From Candidatus Riflebacteria bacterium HGW-Riflebacteria-2 (GTDB lineage Bacteria; Muiribacteriota; Ozemobacteria; Ozemobacterales; Ozemobacteraceae): a DNA stretch of 64,000 bases. A program made the position numbers and the translations under genes. The stretch spans positions 62,001 to 126,000 of the forward strand of contig PGYA01000002.1 in the NCBI GenBank assembly GCA_002839435.1. Direction: 5' to 3'. Positions 8,324 to 17,700 of the stretch are shown here, one piece after another (position 1 is the stretch's first letter; the number at the start of each line of letters is the position of its first letter). The notes beneath the pieces were generated by a model. It did no database searches and was not told the DNA's origin. It saw only the letters and a list, made by a program, of their open reading frames with translations.

Positions 8324-8889
8324 CAATTCTACGCGACTTTCAGCTGACCGGCGAGGATCTGTTCGTTGCCGGCCTGAACAATTCGCATTCTGGCAATATG
8401 AGTGTGCGCAATAATCGCATGATGGCGATAACGCGAAGCGGCGCCATGCTGCACCGGCTTGAATACTCGGATATCATCGAAACCCTGATTGACGGTGAAG
8501 ATTCGCAGACGCCGCTGGCTTCACGCGAACGCCTGGTTCACCGTGCGATATATCTGCAGACCGGCGCCAACGCAATAGTACACGCGCACCCACCGCATCT
8601 GATTGCGCTTTCCCTGCACTGCAAAAACTTCATGCCGATCGATGCCGAAGGCCAGTATTTCTTTAAACGCGGCATACCGGTGATTGAAGTGACCAATGCC
8701 ATCGCCTCGGAAGAAGTGGCCGCCAAGGTGGTGCCGGTGCTGCGCGAGTTTCCGATGGTAATAGTGCGCGGACACGGCACTTTTGCGATCGGCGACAGTC
8801 TCGAAGACGGATTTCATTTCACCAGCAGCCTGGAACACAGTGCCAGGATCGCTTTAATCAATAACCAGACAGCCAAAACTCTCACATAA
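8320..8889 (+). CDS. Class II aldolase/adducin family protein, likely methylthioribulose-phosphate aldolase or dehydratase
   Basis: A zinc-dependent class II aldolase-fold enzyme of 189 residues. Visible motifs are GNMSVR (substrate phosphate loop), SRERLVH holding the family's catalytic glutamate, HAHPPH (two metal-binding histidines) and RGHGTFA (third metal histidine). The 4-nt overlap with mtnA says it acts on methylthioribulose-1-phosphate. It could be the dehydratase MtnB of the classical salvage pathway, or the aldolase of the DHAP shunt that splits the same substrate into methylthioacetaldehyde and dihydroxyacetone phosphate. No other classical salvage gene lies in the window, which leans toward the aldolase. 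Sequence reading alone cannot decide. Confidence 0.88.
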   Translation: MTILRDFQLTGEDLFVAGLNNSHSGNMSVRNNRMMAITRSGAMLHRLEYSDIIETLIDGEDSQTPLASRERLVHRAIYLQTGANAIVHAHPPHLIALSLHCKNFMPIDAEGQYFFKRGIPVIEVTNAIASEEVAAKVVPVLREFPMVIVRGHGTFAIGDSLEDGFHFTSSLEHSARIALINNQTAKTLT

Positions 8890-8896
8890 GGACTAC

Positions 8897-11800
8897 ATGA
8901 TGCTTTTCGAAAAACCCGAAAATAACGTATCTGCGAAACGCGAAGAAGAAATACTCACATACTGGGAAAAGGAAAATATCTTCAAGAAGTCGATGAGCAA
9001 CCGCGAAGGCGCGAAGAAATTCGTATTCTTCGAAGGGCCGCCGACGGCCAACGGCACGCCACATCCGGGGCACGTGCTGACCAAGGCGATGAAAGATCTG
9101 ATTCCGCGCTATAAGACCATGTGTGGCTATCATGTCGGGCGCAAGGCCGGCTGGGATACGCACGGACTGCCGGTTGAACTTGAAGTCGAAAAGCAGCTGG
9201 GCATTGAAAACAAGCAGGATATCGAAAAATACGGCATTGAAAATTTCATCAAAAAGTGCCGTGAGAGCGTTTTCAAATATGAGGCGCAGTGGCGTGCCAT
9301 GGTAACCCGTGGCGGTTTCTGGATCGACATGGATGATCCTTACATCACCTGCACCAACAATTATATCGAGACGATCTGGTGGATTCTCGGCCAGTTCTGG
9401 AAAGAAGACATGCTGTATGAAGGACACAAGGTTGTTCCTTACTGCCCGCGCTGCGGCACCGCGCTGTCTTCGCACGAAGTTGCCCAGGGCTATCGCGAAG
9501 TCGAAGACCCCTCGGTTTATGTGCGTTTTGCCATCAAAGATCAGCCGAACACCAGCTTTCTCGTGTGGACAACCACACCGTGGACTCTGATTTCTAACGT
9601 CGCGCTGGCTGTCGGCAAAGACATTGAATACGTTAAGGTCAAACTCAACGACGAATTCATGATTCTCGCCAAAGCCCGACTCGAAGTGCTCAAGGGCGAA
9701 GGCGAAGTTGTCGAAACGTTCAAGGGCGAGCAGCTGATCGGCATTGATTATCATCAGCTGTTTCCATTCGTAAAGCCCGATAAAAAAGCGCATTATGTGA
9801 TAGCCGGCGACTTCGTATCGACCGAAGACGGCTCGGGCATAGTTCACATTGCGCCAGCATTCGGCGAAGATGACTACCGCGTCGGCAAAGAAAACGATCT
9901 GCCGGTCATGCAGCCGGTCGGGCTCGACGGCAAGTTCAAAGACGAGGTCGAACCCTGGAAGGGGCAGTTCGTCAAGGCAGCTGACCCGGCAATTATGAAG
10001 GATCTCAAGCAGAGCGGCAAGCTTTTCGCTTCGGGCAAGATCAAGCACACCTACCCGTTCTGCTGGCGTTGCGACAGTCCGCTGCTCTACTATGCGCGCC
10101 ACAGCTGGTTCATCAAAACCACTGCTTTCAAAAACGAAATTCTGCGCAACAATGAGCTGATCAACTGGTTTCCTGCCCACATCAAGGAAGGTCGCTTTCT
10201 CAACTTCCTCGAAAACATGATCGACTGGGCAATCTCGCGCGACCGTTACTGGGGCACGCCGCTGCCGATATGGGTTTGCAAAGAGTGCAACCACCATCAC
10301 CTCGTTGACAGCATCGCCAATCTCAAAGAACTCGGCCGCGATGTTCCCGACGATATCGAGCTGCACAAGCCCTATATCGATCAGCTCGAACTGAGCTGCC
10401 CGAAATGCAAAGGCCAGATGAAACGCGTGCCGGAAGTCATCGACTGCTGGTTCGATTCAGGCGCGATGCATACTGCGCAGTGGCATTATCCATTCGAAAA
10501 CAAAGAAGTCTTCGCCGAGAATTTTCCGGCCGATTTCATCTGCGAAGCGGTCGATCAGACGCGCGGCTGGTTTTACAGCCTGCTTGTCACCTCGACCTTT
10601 CTGCACAAGGCGCCGCCCTACAAAAACGTCGTAGTGCTCGGTTTGATCTGCGACAAAAACGGCGTCAAGATGAGCAAGTCGAAAGGCAACGTGCTTGACT
10701 GCATGTCACTTTTCGACAAGTATGGCGCTGATGCTGTTAGATGGTCGCTTTACAGCGGCACCGCACCCTGGAACACCCGCAGATTTTATGAAGAAGCGAT
10801 TGCCGAGTCGCAAAAGCGTTATCTTGGCACCTTGCAGAACGTTTATAGTTTCTTTGTGCTCTACGCCAATATCGAAAAGTTTGACCCGAAACAGGCGGCA
10901 ATGCCGATTTCGGAACGCAGCGAAATCGACCGCTGGATAATTTCACGCTACCATCATACCGTCGATGAAGTCAGAAAGGCTATGGATCGCTTTGAAGTCG
11001 TCTGGGCCACCGGCCACATGGAAAAGTTCGTCGATGACCTGTCGAACTGGTATGTTCGCCGCAGTCGCCGCCGCTTCTGGAGCAGCGAAAGGAGCCCTGA
11101 CCAGCGCAGCGCCTTCATCACGCTGTATGAAGTGCTGACCGGCATGGCAAAGCTGACAGCTCCATTCACGCCTTTCATAGCCGAAGACATTTACCGCAAC
11201 CTCGTCGCCCGCACCGATGCGAGCGCACACGAAAGTGTTCATCTCACCGATTACCCGGTCGCCAACGTCGATCTGATCGACGAGCAGCTCGAGCGCAAGA
11301 TGGAATTCGTCATGAAAGTCGTGCAGCTCGGCCGCGCCGCGCGCAACGAAGCCAATCTCAAGGTCAGACAACCACTCGCCGAAATGAAGGTGGTAATCGC
11401 CGACGACTTTGAACGCGACACTCTGCGCGAGATGGAACATCTGCTGCAGGAAGAACTCAACATCAAAAACGTCTGCCCGATCAGCGATTCGGCCAGCCTG
11501 ATGAAGTATGTCGCGAAACCTAATTTCAGGGCACTCGGGCAGGGCGCGCTAAAGGGAATGATTCCGCAGATCAAGGCACACCTCGAAAGTGTAGATGGCA
11601 ACGAAATCAAGAAACAGCTCGAAAGCGGCGGCTACGAGTTCACCCTCGACGGCAAGCCGGTAAGCCTCAAAGCAGAAGAGGTTGATCTGCAGGCGCTCGC
11701 CAGCGCCGATTACGCCGTGCAAACTGAAGGAAAGCTCAGCATAGCTCTCAACAAGATACTGTCACGCGACCTTGTTCTCGAAGGCCTGGCGCGTGAGCTG

Positions 11801-12049
11801 GTCAATAAAATTCAATTCATGCGGAAAGAACTCGGTTTTGATATAATTGATCGGATCAAGGTCGCCTACGAAGTTCTCGACACCGACCAGAAAACTGAAA
11901 TTGACGATACCATCAACCAGTTTGGCGGCTACATAGCGCAGGAAACTCTGGCAAAGGGTATCGACGCCCATGCCGGCGGTGAAGGCACCGAGTGGAATAT
12001 CAACGGCATAAGGGTTAAACTGGGGATTACAAAGGAGCTTTCGGCATGA
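8897..12049 (+). CDS. ileS: Isoleucyl-tRNA synthetase, type 2 (eukaryote-like)
   Basis: Charges tRNA-Ile with isoleucine in the cytoplasm. The class I signatures are HPGH at residues 56-59 (within PTANGTPHPGHV) and KMSKS at 591-595. The WDTHGLPVE block, a CPRC zinc-binding pair before the editing domain and a CKEC...CPKC zinc site are also present. At 1050 residues with a PHPGH-type HIGH motif it matches the type 2 group (Thermus, eukaryotic cytosol), not the ~940-residue E. coli type, and its C-terminal end is correspondingly extended. It starts 7 nt after the aldolase stop with AAGGA upstream, and its last codons overlap dnaN by 4 nt. Type 2 enzymes are commonly insensitive to mupirocin. 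Confidence 0.97.
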   Translation: MMLFEKPENNVSAKREEEILTYWEKENIFKKSMSNREGAKKFVFFEGPPTANGTPHPGHVLTKAMKDLIPRYKTMCGYHVGRKAGWDTHGLPVELEVEKQLGIENKQDIEKYGIENFIKKCRESVFKYEAQWRAMVTRGGFWIDMDDPYITCTNNYIETIWWILGQFWKEDMLYEGHKVVPYCPRCGTALSSHEVAQGYREVEDPSVYVRFAIKDQPNTSFLVWTTTPWTLISNVALAVGKDIEYVKVKLNDEFMILAKARLEVLKGEGEVVETFKGEQLIGIDYHQLFPFVKPDKKAHYVIAGDFVSTEDGSGIVHIAPAFGEDDYRVGKENDLPVMQPVGLDGKFKDEVEPWKGQFVKAADPAIMKDLKQSGKLFASGKIKHTYPFCWRCDSPLLYYARHSWFIKTTAFKNEILRNNELINWFPAHIKEGRFLNFLENMIDWAISRDRYWGTPLPIWVCKECNHHHLVDSIANLKELGRDVPDDIELHKPYIDQLELSCPKCKGQMKRVPEVIDCWFDSGAMHTAQWHYPFENKEVFAENFPADFICEAVDQTRGWFYSLLVTSTFLHKAPPYKNVVVLGLICDKNGVKMSKSKGNVLDCMSLFDKYGADAVRWSLYSGTAPWNTRRFYEEAIAESQKRYLGTLQNVYSFFVLYANIEKFDPKQAAMPISERSEIDRWIISRYHHTVDEVRKAMDRFEVVWATGHMEKFVDDLSNWYVRRSRRRFWSSERSPDQRSAFITLYEVLTGMAKLTAPFTPFIAEDIYRNLVARTDASAHESVHLTDYPVANVDLIDEQLERKMEFVMKVVQLGRAARNEANLKVRQPLAEMKVVIADDFERDTLREMEHLLQEELNIKNVCPISDSASLMKYVAKPNFRALGQGALKGMIPQIKAHLESVDGNEIKKQLESGGYEFTLDGKPVSLKAEEVDLQALASADYAVQTEGKLSIALNKILSRDLVLEGLARELVNKIQFMRKELGFDIIDRIKVAYEVLDTDQKTEIDDTINQFGGYIAQETLAKGIDAHAGGEGTEWNINGIRVKLGITKELSA

Positions 12050-13173
12050 AATTCAGAATAGACAAAAAGACACTGCACGAAGCGATTAACGTGGTCAGCC
12101 GAGCGGTTGCCAGCAAGACTTCACGACCGGTACTGCTCAACCTGCTGATGACAGCACATGATAATAGCCTGCGTTTTGTCGGCACCGATATCGACATCAT
12201 GATGATTTCGAGCCAGCCCGCCGAAATAGAAGAGCAGGGTCATTTCACTATTCCGGCCAAGCTTATTCAGGAAATAGTCAGCAGCATTCCCGATGAAGAA
12301 GACGGTCGCGTTCTTTTCGAACTCGACAACGAAGATACCCGCGAAGTCTTGCTGAGCTGTGGCCGCAGCCGCTTTCATCTGCAGGTTCAGCCGGCCGACG
12401 ATTTCCCGCCGGTGCCAGTTATCGACAAAGACGAATTCACATCGTTCACCGTCAGTTCAGCACTGCTCAAACAGGGCCTGAAAGAGGCCGGAGTTGCGGT
12501 AAATACCGAAGAAGGCAATCCGGTACAAAAAAGCGTGTGTATTGATTTTGCAGCAGCCGGGATGCCGACGCTGGCCTCGACCGACAGCAAGCGCCTGGCA
12601 GTAACTGCTCTACATGGCATCGAAGTGCCCGAGAGCATGCGCAAAACTCTGATCGTGCCGTCACGTGCTATAGCAGAACTGGTTAGACTTCTCGACAGCA
12701 ATGACAGCATACGGATGGGTCTGTATAAAGAACAACTGGTTATCAGCACCGAACATTTTCAGCTGATCAGCAAGCTGGTAGATGGCAAGTTTCCTGATTA
12801 TAACCGGGTTCTGCCAAAAGAATCGAGTCGCAGCCTCAAAATCAACCGCAAGGACTTTCTACAGGCACTCAAGGCGGTCGCGCCAATTTCCCGCTCTAAT
12901 AGCGATCTGGTCAACTTTGACGTCAGCCCTAACGAAACCCGCATCTGGGCGAAAGCTCCCGAAAAAGGCATGGCAGAAATGTTTATCAGCTCTGAATTGA
13001 CTGGCGAACCGATTAACATTTCCTTCAATATAAATTTTGTGCTCGATTTCGTTAACAATATCACCGATGCTCAGGTCATTCTCGAAATGACCACCCCAAA
13101 CTACCCGGGCATGCTTAAAACCGGCAACCCCGAGTCTGAATTCAAATACGTAATAATGCCAATGTCTTACTGA
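12046..13173 (+). CDS. dnaN: DNA polymerase III beta subunit (sliding clamp)
   Basis: The processivity clamp that forms a dimeric ring on DNA and tethers the replicative polymerase. The N-terminus MKFRIDKKTLHEAINVVSRAV and the segment KFPDYNRVLP are typical. The C-terminus ends in YVIMPMSY, the usual M-P-hydrophobic clamp ending. At 375 residues it has the three-domain length. Its ATG overlaps the ileS stop (ATGA), so it is probably translated from the same message. This is unusual, since dnaN normally sits beside dnaA or recF. A HEAT-repeat gene follows after 17 nt. Confidence 0.97.
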   Translation: MKFRIDKKTLHEAINVVSRAVASKTSRPVLLNLLMTAHDNSLRFVGTDIDIMMISSQPAEIEEQGHFTIPAKLIQEIVSSIPDEEDGRVLFELDNEDTREVLLSCGRSRFHLQVQPADDFPPVPVIDKDEFTSFTVSSALLKQGLKEAGVAVNTEEGNPVQKSVCIDFAAAGMPTLASTDSKRLAVTALHGIEVPESMRKTLIVPSRAIAELVRLLDSNDSIRMGLYKEQLVISTEHFQLISKLVDGKFPDYNRVLPKESSRSLKINRKDFLQALKAVAPISRSNSDLVNFDVSPNETRIWAKAPEKGMAEMFISSELTGEPINISFNINFVLDFVNNITDAQVILEMTTPNYPGMLKTGNPESEFKYVIMPMSY

Positions 13174-13190
13174 CAAGGAAGCAGGATAAA

Positions 13191-14504
13191 ATGAGCCGAC
13201 AAGATCTTTCCCGCATTCGCCTCGACATCGCCAGCGAAAAGTCAGAAATCCGCAAAAGCGCTCTTGCCGAAATCAAGAACTTGACTCCGGCCGAAGCGCT
13301 TCCCATACTTGCCGCTACCATAGACCGCAAGAACGATGACGTACTGCTCGACATCAGCAAGGCGATGCTCTCGTTCAAAGACGACGCGCTGCCCTATCTG
13401 GTAAAGGCCCTGACCTCTGACAACTGGTCGATGCGCCGCTCGGCATCTTTCATTCTTGGCAAACTCGGTACGAATTCGCTGAAGAAGCTTATGGAAATGA
13501 TTCCGCAAAACGAGGAAGACGTCGATTACTGGATGGTTCAGACCCTCGGCAATATGGGCGGCGAAGCCGTGCAATACCTGGTCAGAGTGTTCAAACACCC
13601 GAATGAAAAGATCAGACTGGCAGCCATAAGAGCAGCACAGAATGTTAACGACCCACGCATGGTTTCTTCTCTGCTGCATCTGTTGGAAGAGCAGAACTGG
13701 CCTGTGCGCAAGGCCGCTTATGACAGCCTTGAACAAACTTACGCGAATAACCTGCCGGCACTTATTGAAGCTCTCGACAAAAGCTCTGACGAAGCCAAAT
13801 ACTGGATAATCAAACTGCTGGCAGAGCAGGCAAATCCTGAACTGACGGCAAAATTCGCCAAAATAGTCGACTCCGGCCCGATGGAATCAAAGCTGGAAGC
13901 GATCAAGGCTCTGAGCATGATCGAGAACACCGAGGCACACCGCATTCTGGTCGGCTATCTCGCGCACAAGTCATGGATCATCAGAAAAACCGCGGCTGAC
14001 GCGATTTATTCACAGGGACTTGGCGCTTCTGACGAGCTGATATCAGCGATCAACGGATCCAACGTCGATGCCCGTTACTGGTCAGTCAAGCTGCTCGGTC
14101 AGTCAAAAGAACCACGTATATTCGAAGAGATCGTAAAATGCCTGCAGGATACGCATGCATCAGTACGTTCGGCAGCCTGTCAGGCGCTTGGTGCCCTTGG
14201 CGATAAACGCGCGCTGGCACCTCTGATGACGATGCTCAACGATGAAGCTGAAGAAGTCAGAACATCAGCAATTCTAGCGCTCAGCCAGATTGGCGAGCGT
14301 GACGAGGCGCCGATAAAGTCGGCACTCCCGGCCCATGTCCGCCAGGAAAACATGGTTCCGTGTGTTCATTGCGGCAAACTGGTCGGGCGCAACTTTACCT
14401 TCTGCCCCTTCTGCCTGGGTCACCTCAGACACGCCTGCCGCAACTGCGGTCGTGCCATTGATCCCAAGTGGAAAGGCTGTCCCGATTGTGGAACACCAAT
14501 TTAG
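13191..14504 (+). CDS. HEAT-repeat protein with C-terminal double zinc ribbon
   Basis: About ten HEAT/PBS-lyase-type helical repeats fill residues 1-385. Each has a LG-D.RA...L...L.D or similar core, for example ALGDKRALAPLMTMLNDE. They form a curved protein-binding solenoid. The last 45 residues carry two zinc ribbons: CVHCG...CPFC and CRNCG...CPDCG. There is no signal peptide, so it is cytoplasmic. It follows dnaN by 17 nt with AGGAAGCAGG upstream, making it the last gene of the operon before a terminator. A role near replication or translation is guilt by association only; the domains point to a scaffold. Confidence 0.9.
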   Translation: MSRQDLSRIRLDIASEKSEIRKSALAEIKNLTPAEALPILAATIDRKNDDVLLDISKAMLSFKDDALPYLVKALTSDNWSMRRSASFILGKLGTNSLKKLMEMIPQNEEDVDYWMVQTLGNMGGEAVQYLVRVFKHPNEKIRLAAIRAAQNVNDPRMVSSLLHLLEEQNWPVRKAAYDSLEQTYANNLPALIEALDKSSDEAKYWIIKLLAEQANPELTAKFAKIVDSGPMESKLEAIKALSMIENTEAHRILVGYLAHKSWIIRKTAADAIYSQGLGASDELISAINGSNVDARYWSVKLLGQSKEPRIFEEIVKCLQDTHASVRSAACQALGALGDKRALAPLMTMLNDEAEEVRTSAILALSQIGERDEAPIKSALPAHVRQENMVPCVHCGKLVGRNFTFCPFCLGHLRHACRNCGRAIDPKWKGCPDCGTPI

Positions 14505-14624
14505 ACACACTCTCTGCCGGTCTCTGACAAAAGTGGCCGCTCCATAAGATGGGCGGCCACGCAAAGGGGATTAGAGATCAGTGGGAGAAACATTCAGAGA
14601 GAGACTGAAAAAACTACATGAATC

Positions 14625-14653
14625 AACTCGCCACAAGGCGGGTTTTTTCTTTT
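14625..14653 (+). terminator. Terminator of the mtnA-ileS-dnaN operon
   Basis: An 8-bp stem (AACTCGCC at 14625-14632, GGCGGGTT at 14637-14644, one G-T pair) with an ACAA loop is followed by TTTTTTCTTTTT. A second hairpin without a T-run (GTGGCCGC 14533-14540, GCGGCCAC 14553-14560) precedes it. Confidence 0.75.
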
Positions 14654-14706
14654 TCCAGAAGGTTTGACTGTGGTATTCTTGAAAAGGTTCCAGAAAATAG
14701 GAAAAA

Positions 14707-17700
14707 ATGTTGAAAAACAGAACAAAATTTCTGCTCTTTCTGTTATTAAGTGCCCTGTTTATCGCGAAATCAGCCTTTGCTGACCCCGTCAAAAAAGAGA
14801 TAAAAATCGGGATCCTGACAAAAGAGAGTATCGGCGGCTGGGATTACGAATGGCAGGAAACCATCGACTTTCTGAATAAACAAGTCAAAGATCGTGAATT
14901 CAGCGCGGTTATGCTGGCATGGTCAGAGCTTAAACAGGCAGTCGAAGATGGCGAAGTCGATTTCGTCATTGCCAGCCCAGTTTTTAACGTCGAGCTCGGG
15001 ATGGAAGAACAGCTCACGGTCATTGCGACTCTACGCCGGGAAAACGAAAAGATGGAGGCGTTTGACAACCTTTTTGGTTCGGTAATTTTCTGGCGTGCCG
15101 ACAACAAAGACATAAAGTCGCTGTGGGATCTGAGAAACAAAACAATTGCGGCCGGTGCGATAAATTCAATCGGCGGCTGGCTGGCGCCGGCACGCGAGTT
15201 TGCCGAGAGAGGCATAGATCTGCGCAATGCCGCCCGCAAAGTTAATCATTTCATCGACAACAACAAAATAATCGATGAGGTAATGAGCGGAAGGGCTGAC
15301 TTCGGAATCTGTCGCACTTCCAGCCTAGAACTGCTGGCGACTGCCGGCAAGTTCAACATGTCAGACATCATTTACAGCCGCGAGCTTTATCTGCATACCG
15401 AAGATCTTCCTTTTGCCTGTTCGACCAGGCTGTATCCAGAATGGTCTTTTGCCAGAGTCGCTCACACACCAGCTAATCTGGTAGAAAAGGTCGCGCTCAA
15501 TCTGCTGCGCATGTCAAATGTTGACGATCCCAAAAAGATAACCTGGGGATTCCCGGCCAACTATGCTCAGGTTCATCTGATGATGAAGACACTCAACCTC
15601 GAGCCTTTCTTCAGCGAAAATTCGTTGATCAACCTTGTGATAAAGCGCATGCGACGATGGTTGACTGGTTTGATCATTACAATGCTGGTACTTGGCCTGC
15701 TGGTGTTTTATCTGCTCAGGCTCAATTTCAAGTTACATAACGTAACCCAGGAACTCAACAGCCAGCGCAGCTTTCTCAAGCATCTGGTCGATTCTCTGCC
15801 AGACATGATCTTCGTAAAAAACCAGACCGGGCATTACCTGATGTGTAACCAGGCCTTTGCCAATGCTTTTAAATTCACGGCGGACGCCATCAGTGGCAGA
15901 TCAGATGTCGAAATATTCGGCAGCACGCCGCCTTTCCTAGATATAGTCAACCTGCCCGGCGACAAATCGAGCGTTCAGAAACTTGTCAGAGAAATCGAAA
16001 TAGCTGGCGCAAACACGATATTTGGAGAAATCATCAAGGTATCCTGCCCGCTGCATGGTCTGCAGGAACCGGTCACGATCGGCATAATTCGCGACATTTC
16101 AGTCAGTTACAGGGCCCGGCAGGTTCAGGAACAGCGGGAAAAGCTCATTTCAGGCATTGCCGAAGCGGCTCACCTTATTGTTGGCTCCGAATCATCGGTC
16201 GATAAGTCAATGCCAGCCGCTCTTAATGCCATAGCCAAAGCAGTTGGGGCCGATCGCATCGGTATGATTCGTCACGAAAATTTTTCTGACAAACCCGACG
16301 GAAGCCAGCCTGTTTTTAGATGTTTTTCATGTTATTGCCACGACCAGCACCAGTGTCACCGCGACACTGCCGACATGATTGAAGCTATAGTCAAACAGCA
16401 TTATTCGCGTTTGCTCGCGGGCAACTGCATCGGCCGCAGTACTACTGAATTTTCAGGCCAGATCATCGCAGATCTGGTCAAAAAAGGAATCAAGTCACTT
16501 CTGATCATTCCGGTATTTGTGCATAAAAAATTCTGGGGCTGTCTTGAAGTGCATGTTCTCGAGAACAGTCGCAGCTGGCTCGACTTTGAACTAGCAGCCC
16601 TTGAGCTGGCTGCCGAAATTTTCGGTTCGATGATCGAGCGCAGCAACGATTTCGTGCAGCTGGTAAATTATCGCGACCGCCTCAAACTTGCGCTCGATTC
16701 GGCCGGTCTCTACCTGTGGGAATACGATTTCGAGAACGGCGAAAATATGACTCCGGATGATCTCTATCTGAATCTCGGCTATCTTGATCGTGAGCAGATA
16801 GAGGAAAAGCGCAGGCTTGGCTTCGAGATACTTCACGCTGACGACCAGCATCTGATACGAAACATAGCTGATGCCGAGAATTGTCAGTTCGAAGTCAGAC
16901 TTCTCAGCCAGAACGACAAATATGTCTGGCATTCGTTTATCGGCCGCAACTACTTTGACGCCAGTCATGTGCATCTTCGTATCATCGGCTTTTTCAGGAA
17001 CACCAGCATTGAACACCAGCGTGACATGGCACTGCGCATGGAAGAGGGGCGCAATGTTCATGCTTTGACCGCCGCCCATGCTGCCAGCTGGGAATACGTG
17101 CCGGAAGAACGCCGATTCTACTGGTCGCGCCACATAAAAAAACTGCTCGGTTACAACCCTGAGATTTTTTCTCCCAATATCCAGTCAGTTTACCAGGTTA
17201 TTCACCCCGATGATCTGCCGGCCGCCAAAGAAGCGGTTCGCAAATTTCTTGTCTCCAGCAAAGAACTGCGCTTCGACTGCCGCCTACGCCACTTTGACGG
17301 CTCATATTCCTGGTTTGTCAATATTGGCACCCAGGTTGAAGATCCTGAACTTGCCGATTACCGCTATTATGGCATCATTATTGACATCTCAGAAACCCGG
17401 CTTCTCCAGGAAAATCTCACCGAAGCACGCAACCGCGCGCTGCTCGCCAGCCAGGCCAAAAGTGAATTTCTCGCCAATATGTCGCACGAAATTCGCACAC
17501 CGATGAATGGTATTCTCGGCATGCTGGAACTTCTTATGGCTACCGGGCTCGATCATCGCCAGCGCGAATTTGCCGGACTGATCTACCGCTCATCACAATC
17601 GCTGCTCGGCATTCTCAATGCAGTTCTCGATCTGTCGAAAATCGAGGCCGGAAAAATCGTTCTCGAAAAAGACGACGTAAATCTGCGTCGGTTGCTCGAA

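Noticed and set aside
7277..8326. A 349-codon open frame antisense to mtnA
   Set aside because: mtnA on the plus strand carries all catalytic motifs; the antisense product has no recognisable domain.
8882..10366. A 494-codon open frame on the minus strand opposite ileS
   Set aside because: It is a mirror of the strongly supported ileS codons; its translation is aromatic-rich, without motifs, and lacks a ribosome site.
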